From assembly GCA_944392335.1 (NCBI GenBank), contig CALXWJ010000077.1:55298-119297 (forward strand): 64,000 nucleotides of DNA, written 5' to 3'. The notes under the pieces are model-generated. The model made no database searches. It was not told where the DNA came from and was given only the letters and a program-made list of their open reading frames with translations. How positions within the stretch are numbered: position 1 is the stretch's first letter; every line of letters begins with the position of its first letter. Shown piece by piece: positions 31,090-37,941 of this stretch. Source of the stretch: an uncultured Clostridia bacterium (GTDB lineage Bacteria; Bacillota; Clostridia; UBA1381). Position numbers and translations under genes: made by a program.

Positions 31090-32050
31090 TTTTCATCATC
31101 CCCTTGTCGATCACCTTATTGACTAATTTAACAATCAGATGCAATACAAATGATAACGCTAATATTACTGCGGTCAGAACGATCCAATTGATCGGGAATG
31201 CCAATCCCAATCCTTTCACCGGTATTAAAATCCCATATTGCACTAAGTATATTTCAAGCGTCGTTTTTGATAAATACCCCACCGCATTATTGATACTCTT
31301 AGGAGTCTTGCCTAAAGCTCCGTCTATACCGATAAAGCATCTGAAGATGAAATACAACAATGCCAATATTGCAAATTGGTTAACGATTTGATATGCACTT
31401 ATTGTTTCCACTCTCGTAAATACTATCTTTGATATAAAATATATACCAAATACGACTATCATCAATATCCAATTGAACCACTTATTTTCATAACTGTGTT
31501 CCTTAGCTCTTATTCTAAAGTATGCTCCTATAAGCATTGCTTCAAAATAAAGAAAACGTATCATCGGTTCCCGCACGTTATCTATATGATAAGTTGACTT
31601 GTCATATAATAAAACATACACTGCGATCCATATAACTGCCACAGCCGCCATCGCGGGAGCAATGTGATTTTTTATATATTTGATTTTCATAAATATATAA
31701 AACGGTACATACAGAATCATTATTGACGCCACAAAATGATAATTTGTGGGGTATATAAACCATTTGATCACATTTGACACAGAAAATGCATCCATTTTAT
31801 ATAATCCTATGATAAGGTACACCGCAGTAATTATAATAACAGCCGGGTAAATCCTCACAATACGTTTTAAATACCATTTATCAAATCTCAGCTTTATATT
31901 ACATAAACAAAAACCTGACACAGCAAAAAACAATACGTCTCCAATTAATCCTCCGTTTGCCAAAAGGTCTATGGGGTATATCCCGTCATAATGTGAGTTT
32001 GTTATAAGGACGGCAGCTAATGCTCTAAGCCAGTTAATAAATACTATCAT
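31079..32050 (-). CDS. Membrane acyltransferase, acyltransferase-3 family
   Basis: This polytopic protein of 323 residues starts with the family pattern 'FINWLRALAAVLITNSHYDGIYP', in which the His is the expected catalytic residue, followed by 'GDVLFFAVSGFCL' and about nine further hydrophobic segments. These enzymes O-acylate surface polysaccharide, usually with acetyl. Here a different acyl group is possible given the neighbours. It overlaps the aldolase gene by 4 bp (ATGA). Confidence 0.85.
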   Translation of the reverse strand: MIVFINWLRALAAVLITNSHYDGIYPIDLLANGGLIGDVLFFAVSGFCLCNIKLRFDKWYLKRIVRIYPAVIIITAVYLIIGLYKMDAFSVSNVIKWFIYPTNYHFVASIMILYVPFYIFMKIKYIKNHIAPAMAAVAVIWIAVYVLLYDKSTYHIDNVREPMIRFLYFEAMLIGAYFRIRAKEHSYENKWFNWILMIVVFGIYFISKIVFTRVETISAYQIVNQFAILALLYFIFRCFIGIDGALGKTPKSINNAVGYLSKTTLEIYLVQYGILIPVKGLGLAFPINWIVLTAVILALSFVLHLIVKLVNKVIDKGMMKIVS

Positions 32051-32865
32051 GATAATGCTCCCACTATTTTATTTACATATTGATTCAATCTGCTGTTATT
32101 CTCCCTAAAGTAATCGCTGTGCAGCTTGATTTCATCTTCAAACGACCTCATACAGCTTATGCCGGTCTCAAAAATTTCTCTTATCCTGTCAAGCTCCTTT
32201 ATCTTCCCGCAGTTGCAGAAGCTTCTCGACAATATCACGCTTGATGAACCGAGTCGGTAATGCTCCTTGAATATAATTTGCGCGGGAAGCGTTCCGGTAC
32301 CTATGGCTGCTATACCGCCGAAGCCGTATGGTATTCCGTTTAGCTTAAATTTCAGACACATTTTTTCTACCGTACCGTCTGCCAAAAGCTCAAACATGAA
32401 TTTCTTGCCGTAGCCGAGGCTGAGATCGTTAAGTCCTATAAAGACTTCATCAATACCGTCAAGCGTCAATATCTCGTCAATACGTTCCGCCGCCTCCGGC
32501 GTTTCAAACAGCAGGCATGTTTTCGCCCTGCCGTTTACGCACTTTAAAAACTTTGCAGCCTCATCGGCACTTTTAAAATACGGCAGCATTATTATATCTG
32601 CGCCGTTTTTAACAATTGTTTCTATCTCATTCTCCGTATTCTCATATATTGGATTGGAGCGAACCAATAGTTCCGCTTTTGTCAGGATTTTTCTGATCTT
32701 TGAAATATCTTCAAAGGTATGATGCGACTGTATGGTGTCCATTCCGCCTTGGCGCTCCTGTTTCCCCACTGTTTCAAGATCGATAAATATCCTGTCTACA
32801 CCGGCCTTTTCAGCAATCCGCGCTACATCGGTATTGTTTGTTATATACATTAATTTCAATGCCAT
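32047..32865 (-). CDS. HpcH/HpaI-type (class II pyruvate) aldolase
   Basis: This TIM-barrel protein of 272 residues has 'DRIFIDLE', R69 in 'ELLVRSNP', and metal ligands E121 ('LLFETPEA') and D147 ('FIGLNDLSLGYG'). All are in place for divalent-metal and pyruvate-enolate chemistry. Family members cleave or form 4-hydroxy-2-oxo acids, or act on citramalyl/malyl-CoA-like esters. It is the second gene of the polysaccharide operon, 10 bp after the initiating transferase. Its substrate is unknown. Confidence 0.85.
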   Translation of the reverse strand: MALKLMYITNNTDVARIAEKAGVDRIFIDLETVGKQERQGGMDTIQSHHTFEDISKIRKILTKAELLVRSNPIYENTENEIETIVKNGADIIMLPYFKSADEAAKFLKCVNGRAKTCLLFETPEAAERIDEILTLDGIDEVFIGLNDLSLGYGKKFMFELLADGTVEKMCLKFKLNGIPYGFGGIAAIGTGTLPAQIIFKEHYRLGSSSVILSRSFCNCGKIKELDRIREIFETGISCMRSFEDEIKLHSDYFRENNSRLNQYVNKIVGALS

Positions 32866-32875
32866 TGACGATCCC

Positions 32876-33511
32876 TCACTTTACAGCCGTCTCTCTTCCC
32901 AGCGGCGAAGCATTATGAACCGCTGTTTCACCTTTGTTTTCGTTGTCCGCGTTTGCGAGCACCTTAAATATTGTTACAAAAAATATCTTCAGATCCAGAA
33001 TAAAAGAAACGTTATCTACATACCATACATTCAACTCTATTCTCTTGTTCCATTCAACATCTTTTCTCCCATGTACCTGAGCCCAGCCGGTTATCCCCGG
33101 TCTTACCTCAAACATTCTTTTCTGCTCCTGTGTATATTTATCATATGTCCACGGATGATATGTAAGAGGCGGCCTTGGTCCGATCAATGACATATCCCCT
33201 TTGATTATATTGATCAATTGAGGAAGCTCATCTATGCTCGCGGCACGGATGATCCTCCCGACTCTTGTTACTCTGCTGTCCTTATTATCACTGTATACTC
33301 CCTGCTTTTCCGCACCGACGCACATTGTACGGAATTTATATATCGTATATTCATGTCCGTTTAATCCCAGACGTTTCTGTTTAAAAATGACCGGTCCCTT
33401 GGAATCAGCTTTTACCGCGATCGCAGTTATTAGCAATATCGGTAAAGCAATAATCAAACCGACTACAGAAATGCAAATATCCAGCAACCTTTTAATATAT
33501 CTTTTATACAT
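32876..33511 (-). CDS. Undecaprenyl-phosphate sugar-1-phosphate transferase (initiating)
   Basis: ATG 33511 is chosen because GGAGG lies 9 bases upstream. It is a small polyprenyl phosphosugar transferase of 211 residues (PglC/WcaJ C-terminal core): one N-terminal re-entrant hydrophobic helix ('LLDICISVVGLIIALPILL'), then 'GPVIFKQKRLG', 'YKFRTM', 'DELPQLINIIKGDMSLIGPRP' (shown in part) and 'PGITGWAQVHGR'. It loads the first sugar phosphate onto undecaprenyl phosphate and is the first gene of the operon. Confidence 0.92.
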   Translation of the reverse strand: MYKRYIKRLLDICISVVGLIIALPILLITAIAVKADSKGPVIFKQKRLGLNGHEYTIYKFRTMCVGAEKQGVYSDNKDSRVTRVGRIIRAASIDELPQLINIIKGDMSLIGPRPPLTYHPWTYDKYTQEQKRMFEVRPGITGWAQVHGRKDVEWNKRIELNVWYVDNVSFILDLKIFFVTIFKVLANADNENKGETAVHNASPLGRETAVK

Positions 33512-33536
33512 AAACCAGGCCTCCACACATCTCTTT

Positions 33537-33596
33537 TTATTCTATTGCTGCCTTGACAATAGTAATTTGACATAAACCCTTTTGCAGTCCTGCCAT
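33537..33596 (-). CDS. Possible 19-codon leader ORF
   Basis: ATG at 33596 follows GGTGGATG and reads MAGLQKGLCQITIVKAAIE then TAA, 25 bases before the first polysaccharide gene's start. It lies in the predicted transcript leader. It could be a leader peptide or chance; no family is recognised. Confidence 0.2.
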   Translation of the reverse strand: MAGLQKGLCQITIVKAAIE

Positions 33597-33659
33597 ATCT
33601 ATCATCCACCGTATTAAATCTGTACCCATCCGAAATTAAGTTAATAGTACACATATTAT

Positions 33660-33688
33660 ATAATAACACAGGAGACAGAAAAATTCAA
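33660..33688 (-). promoter_or_regulatory. Likely promoter of the polysaccharide operon
   Basis: On the minus strand TTGAAT (33683-33688) and TATTAT (33660-33665) are 17 bp apart. This predicts a leader of about 140 nt before the initiating transferase. No other gene start on this strand follows until 33511. Confidence 0.5.
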
Positions 33689-33699
33689 GTGATTTCATA

Positions 33700-34066
33700 A
33701 ATATTTTGCTACTGCAATATTTAATTTGTTATAATATATAATTTCATTTGGGGTATTTTTATATATTTTTGTAAAATTATATTTTTACCAGTAATTTTTT
33801 GTTAAGAAACAATAAACAGAATGTAAGAAGGATACAAAAATGTCAATAAGATGAATGAATATATAAATGCAAGGGCAGACGACAGGAAAAATTTTCAGTT
33901 TTATTATTGTCCCCCGTTCAGTAAGGGCTTGTCCCGTCATTCAACGGGGACAAAAGCGTTAGTACAGCAACATGTAATCAGCGTAAGATCATAGATATGG
34001 AATCTGCCGCCGATTACAGCGGGTGACATCTTGCGCGCAAGTTTATAAGCATAGCTTTTAATGTAC
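33700..34066. other. Non-coding stretch with a structured hairpin at 33908-33959
   Basis: No convincing gene is present. A compact inverted repeat (arms with TGTCCC..CGTT and AACGGGGACA) encloses a smaller GGG-CCC hairpin. Neither strand shows a T-tract after it, so it is not an ordinary terminator. It could be RNA structure or a protein-binding site between the glycohydrolase gene's terminator and the polysaccharide promoter. Confidence 0.4.
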
Positions 34067-34106
34067 AAAAAAACAGCCGCGTAAGCGTAATATCAACGCC
34101 TGCGGC
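34067..34106 (-). terminator. Rho-independent terminator after the ADP-ribosylglycohydrolase-family gene
   Basis: A GCCGC/GCGGC-based stem with an AGCGT/ACGCC-type extension and a short loop is followed on the minus strand by TGTTTTTTT. It lies about 95 bp past the stop at 34201. Confidence 0.8.
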
Positions 34107-34200
34107 CGAAAATCATTAAACCGATTTTTTATTTTTGCTTCAAGCAAATGTCTGTCGGGATAAAGCTCCGATCATCCGTATTTTATAATCAAATATAATC

Positions 34201-35655
34201 TTAACCGAGAAGAGTTATCGGTACAAAAATAGGCAGAGCATGATTCTGAGATGATATAACAATATAAATGTTATTTCTTGCCGCGACATTTTCACCGGCT
34301 TTTATTTTCATTTTCCATATACATTGTCCCGATGTGTTTCCGGTTACATGAGAGCAATGCGCGGTTTTTCTGTATTCGGCGCTCCAGCCCTCGGGCAGGA
34401 ATACCTCAAAATAAAATGCATGCGGATCCTGCTGATAATTTTTCAGCGTAAGCTTTACGTTAAATTCACAAAGAGGCGATATCTCGGGTTTGTCCTCATA
34501 TTCCACGATAACGGCGGTATGATTGTTCTGTCTTATTTCAAAAGAGTACGGTGTACGCAGTATAAATTCATTCATTTCGTCTCTGATATCTTTATAGGTC
34601 TTTGTCTGCATGTACTCTTTTTCACTGCCTTCGTCCTCACCGTCCGTATATTCCATATAAACATTATTTGCCTTAAATACCGATGGGATAAGCTCTGTTA
34701 CCCTGTCTGTGAGTTCTTTACAGGATGACGGCAGATCCCACATTGCACGGTCCACAGCCATTGTTATTATCCTGTCTCCGATATAATCACGCCAATCATC
34801 GGGTATACCCCTTGTGCCTTTCATTATTCCGAGCGTCGCGCCGCAGGTCGCACCGGTACAGTCGGTATCATCACCGCAGTCAATAGCGTATATAAGCGAT
34901 TTTTTGAAATCTCCCTCTCCGTATATAAGTCCGAGCACTGTAAACGCGACATTTGCCGGAGCCTGGAACCAGCCCAGATCCTCACTGTCGCGGACTATCA
35001 TTTCACGGACCTCTTTCCAATCGGTTTTTTTATCATATTCCCGGAGCACTATATTTATGCTTCTTGCAACACGGCAGTTTTTCGGAATATATTCGAGAGC
35101 CTCCCCTATAACCGTTCTGATATCGGTTTTTGTAAAAGCTATACTCTGCATTGCGGCAGTAAATATTTCGGCATATGTACCCTCCGATATCCCGTGATCC
35201 ACCTGGGCGTCCATTGCCGCATATTTTGTTGCGATACTCGGAAATCCCGGCGCCATACATGCCCATATTTCGGAACGGATCCACGCGCCGTTTGAGTTTT
35301 TCCATCCTTCATTATACATTTCTCCCGATATAGGCGGAAGCAGTCCGGCTTTAACATTGCTCTTTCCGATACCGTATTCATTCCAATGCGGAGGAATGAA
35401 GCTCAGCCAGTATTCACTCAAAAGGGCAGGGCTTATTCTATGAGGCCCGGCCTGTTCCATCGCGGCAAGCCATACAAGCTGCAGATCAAGATCGTCATTT
35501 GGCAAAGGTTCTCCGACAGGCGAAGAAAATCCCTTTATATCCAGCAGGGATGTCTTTCCCTCATACGGCGTACCCATTGTTCCCCCGATATTCTTCCCGA
35601 TCCAGCAGGCATATATTTTATCCCTTAATTTTTCTTTGTTAAGCTTTATTTTCAT
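34201..35655 (-). CDS. ADP-ribosylglycohydrolase-family protein
   Basis: This protein of 484 residues has the all-helical ADP-ribosylglycohydrolase fold (about 1-340): 'ACWIGKNIGGTMGTPYEGK', 'PNDDLDLQLVWL' (metal-site acidic residues) and 'AIDCGDDTDCTGATCGATLG' (second metal-site motif). A C-terminal domain (about 380-484) of beta character follows. Many such proteins in gut bacteria sit in carbohydrate-use loci with no ADP-ribosyl substrate shown, so hydrolysis of another N- or O-glycosidic bond is possible. No signal peptide is present. It lies next to an AraC regulator gene on the same strand. Confidence 0.85.
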   Translation of the reverse strand: MKIKLNKEKLRDKIYACWIGKNIGGTMGTPYEGKTSLLDIKGFSSPVGEPLPNDDLDLQLVWLAAMEQAGPHRISPALLSEYWLSFIPPHWNEYGIGKSNVKAGLLPPISGEMYNEGWKNSNGAWIRSEIWACMAPGFPSIATKYAAMDAQVDHGISEGTYAEIFTAAMQSIAFTKTDIRTVIGEALEYIPKNCRVARSINIVLREYDKKTDWKEVREMIVRDSEDLGWFQAPANVAFTVLGLIYGEGDFKKSLIYAIDCGDDTDCTGATCGATLGIMKGTRGIPDDWRDYIGDRIITMAVDRAMWDLPSSCKELTDRVTELIPSVFKANNVYMEYTDGEDEGSEKEYMQTKTYKDIRDEMNEFILRTPYSFEIRQNNHTAVIVEYEDKPEISPLCEFNVKLTLKNYQQDPHAFYFEVFLPEGWSAEYRKTAHCSHVTGNTSGQCIWKMKIKAGENVAARNNIYIVISSQNHALPIFVPITLLG

Positions 35656-35773
35656 AAATCACATCTCCCTGTCCATACAAAAGTATCTTATTAAATTTTT
35701 ATTTTGAATGACATTTTTATTTTAACATTTTAAATCAAAATAAACAAGCTGTGTTTATTGCCGAAAAAAGTAT

Positions 35774-36634
35774 TCACTTTTTACTTTTTTTCATAACCTT
35801 ATATTCATACGGGGAAAGCTCCTTTATTTGCCGAAAATGCTTATAAAACTTCGTTTTATCACTGTATCCGGCTTCTTCCGATATATCATTGATATTCATA
35901 TCGGTCGTTTCCAGCAGCAGGCAGGCATGTTCAATCCTTGCTTCCTTTAAATACTGCGTAAAGCTTTTGCCCGTATATTGCTTAAACAGTCTGCTGAAAT
36001 AGGAGGGATTGTAATAATTGGCAGACGCGATATCTTTAAGAGATATCCTGTCTTTACTGTGCTCTTTGATATATTTTAAAAGCTCGCTTGATATCTCTTT
36101 TTGCGTGCTCTTAAACGGAAATGACAGCTTTCTGAAAATCTGTACAAGCAAAAAATTAAGCCCCGACTGTATTGCAAAACGACACCCCGCCTCGTTTTCT
36201 TTAAATTCCTTCCATAAAAGATTGATTATTGCCTCCACATTTTTCACCTCACCTCCCGAAAAAGTTACCATACATTTATTCTGTTCCGAAATTCCGCAAA
36301 ATTCTTCAAATGAAGATAACTCAAGAAGCGAAAAAGCATTTCTTGAATCGGTAAGGCTTTTATTGATAAATTCCGGTTTGACCAGTATATTAAAAAACTC
36401 ACAGTTATTTTCCCCCATAACGCTGTGTGTCCGATTGTAATTTATTAAAAACAGATCCCCTCGGTTTGCCGGATATTCCGTATCATCTATTTTTTGTGTA
36501 CAGCGTCCCTTGAGAATGTATACGATCTCTATAAATTCATGTGTATGCTCGGGTATCGGTGCAAGAAGCTGCTGTTTTTCTATAATGAGCGATCCATCCA
36601 TGAAAAATTTCCCGTTTTCAAATTTTATTTTCAT
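35774..36634 (-). CDS. AraC-family regulator with cupin sensor domain (first of a divergent pair)
   Basis: ATG 36634 follows GGAGGCGAGGT; the longer frame from 36649 includes that site. It has an N-terminal cupin (about 1-110, 'LLAPIPEHTHEFIEIVYILKG', shown as the metal/ligand pocket) and a C-terminal double HTH (about 185-287) with 'ISLKDIASANYYNPSYFSRLFKQYTGKSF' in part and 'DINDISEEAGYSDKTKFYKHF'. It probably senses a sugar and controls nearby carbohydrate genes. Its own promoter carries the inverted repeat also found before the secreted beta-helix gene, consistent with autoregulation. Confidence 0.9.
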   Translation of the reverse strand: MKIKFENGKFFMDGSLIIEKQQLLAPIPEHTHEFIEIVYILKGRCTQKIDDTEYPANRGDLFLINYNRTHSVMGENNCEFFNILVKPEFINKSLTDSRNAFSLLELSSFEEFCGISEQNKCMVTFSGGEVKNVEAIINLLWKEFKENEAGCRFAIQSGLNFLLVQIFRKLSFPFKSTQKEISSELLKYIKEHSKDRISLKDIASANYYNPSYFSRLFKQYTGKSFTQYLKEARIEHACLLLETTDMNINDISEEAGYSDKTKFYKHFRQIKELSPYEYKVMKKSKK

Positions 36635-36678
36635 ACCTCGCCTCCGCAAATACAGGTTACTCTTTTACTCCGTTATTT

Positions 36679-36719
36679 ATTATAAACACCACTGATCCTT
36701 TTTTCAATAGTTTTATTGA
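36679..36719 (-). promoter_or_regulatory. Promoter plus inverted-repeat operator, twin of the one at 10.87 kb
   Basis: On the minus strand TTGAAA (36702-36707) and TATAAT (36679-36684) are 17 bp apart. TCAATAAAACTATTGA (36704-36719) overlaps the -35 exactly as at 10849-10889. The 19-base core is identical in both. Confidence 0.65.
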
Positions 36720-36770
36720 ATTTTCTTCTGATTTTTTTGGTTCTGCAATGACCTTTTTTATTAAAACATG

Positions 36771-36799
36771 TTGAAAAACAGATAAAATTATGTTATTAT
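36771..36799 (+). promoter_or_regulatory. Promoter of the second AraC gene
   Basis: TTGAAA (36771-36776), 17 bp and TATTAT (36794-36799). A TTATTAAAAC element just upstream resembles one half of the neighbouring operator, displaced by one base. Confidence 0.5.
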
Positions 36800-36830
36800 A
36801 TCGTTACAATAAAAACCGGGAGGGGATTTC

Positions 36831-37709
36831 ATGCATACAGAAAAAATTTCACGTTCTTCTGAAATGTTTCCGTTTTATTCCCGCATATCGGCTACCTTCA
36901 ATCAGCCCCTAAAACTTACCGATACGCATTTGCATAAAGAAATAGAAATCGTTCAGATCTTAAACGGAAAAATGTGTTTTACAATATATGATAAACCGCT
37001 CATATGCGATACGGGCGACATTATAATCATAAATTCAAATATTCCCCATTCGTCGGAAAGCATTGCTCCCAACACACAGCAAATGCTTTTTCAATCCGAC
37101 ATTTCTCTTGTCTACATAAATACGCAAACCGACATCACGCATCCGTATCTCTACGGATTTTTAAACACAAGCACAAGCATAAAACCATATTATTTGTTTC
37201 CGCGCTCAACAAAGCTCAACAGAGAGCTCGGCGGTTATATAAAAAACATTTTTAACGAGCTGCATTCCAAAAACGATGTGTTTGAAACCTATTTAAAAGG
37301 ATATTTGAATCTGCTTTGCGCATGCCTTAACAGGAACAAGATACTTGTCCAAAGCCATGAACAGTCCAACAACAATAATCTTAACAAGATCCTTCCGGTA
37401 GTAGACTTTATAGATAAAAATTACAGTCATCCCATCACCCTCGGCAACATAAGCAAAGCTACCCATTTAAACGAATATTATCTATGCCGCTTATTTAAAA
37501 ACGTGACCGGTCAGACAGTTTTTAATTATATAAATTACATACGTATATGCAAAGCGGAAAATCTGCTTGCCGAAACATCGCTCAGCGTAACGGACATTGC
37601 CGTTTCGGTCGGTTTTGCAAATACGGCGCGCTTTGATGAAGCCTTTAAAAGGACTACCGGGACCACGCCTTCAAAATTCCGCCGCCATGCATATACGGCA
37701 AAACTTTAA
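36831..37709 (+). CDS. AraC-family regulator with cupin domain (second of the pair)
   Basis: The start follows GGGAGGGGATTTC. The cupin part (about 20-120) has 'TDTHLHKEIEIVQILNGKM'-type residues and 'INSNIPHSSESIAPN'; the C-terminal double HTH (about 190-290) has 'ITLGNISKATHLNEYYLCRLFK' in part and 'VTDIAVSVGFANTARFDEAF'. It is encoded divergently from the other AraC gene and 232 bp before the cytoplasmic beta-helix gene, which it probably controls. Confidence 0.9.
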   Translation: MHTEKISRSSEMFPFYSRISATFNQPLKLTDTHLHKEIEIVQILNGKMCFTIYDKPLICDTGDIIIINSNIPHSSESIAPNTQQMLFQSDISLVYINTQTDITHPYLYGFLNTSTSIKPYYLFPRSTKLNRELGGYIKNIFNELHSKNDVFETYLKGYLNLLCACLNRNKILVQSHEQSNNNNLNKILPVVDFIDKNYSHPITLGNISKATHLNEYYLCRLFKNVTGQTVFNYINYIRICKAENLLAETSLSVTDIAVSVGFANTARFDEAFKRTTGTTPSKFRRHAYTAKL

Positions 37710-37814
37710 ATATTCCCAAACCCTGTGTATACCCGGCGCACAAGCCAACAAGACCTATCCCGTATGTGTGGATTTCGTGTTATATCATAGAGTGAAGATC
37801 TATTTTTATTTATA

Positions 37815-37855
37815 TCAAAAAAACTGTTTCTATTTTAATACGTTTTTGTTATAAT
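37815..37855 (+). promoter_or_regulatory. Promoter of the cytoplasmic beta-helix gene with degenerate operator
   Basis: TATAAT lies at 37850-37855 with a poor -35 (TTTCTA, 17 bp away), as expected for an activator-dependent promoter. TCAAAAAAACTG (37815-37826) sits in exactly the register of TCAATAAAACTA in the two promoters at 10.87 and 36.7 kb (each 41 bases to the end of the -10). Confidence 0.5.
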
Positions 37856-37941
37856 GATGTAAATCAACGGTCCGTCGTTGTCAAACGCAGGGATCAAAAC
37901 AAATTTTTTTATCAACGTCATTTATGAGAGGAGAGGTATAA

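Noticed and set aside
33463..33669. 68-codon frame upstream of the initiating transferase on the minus strand
   Set aside because: It overlaps the transferase in another frame, has no good ribosome site and no recognisable family.
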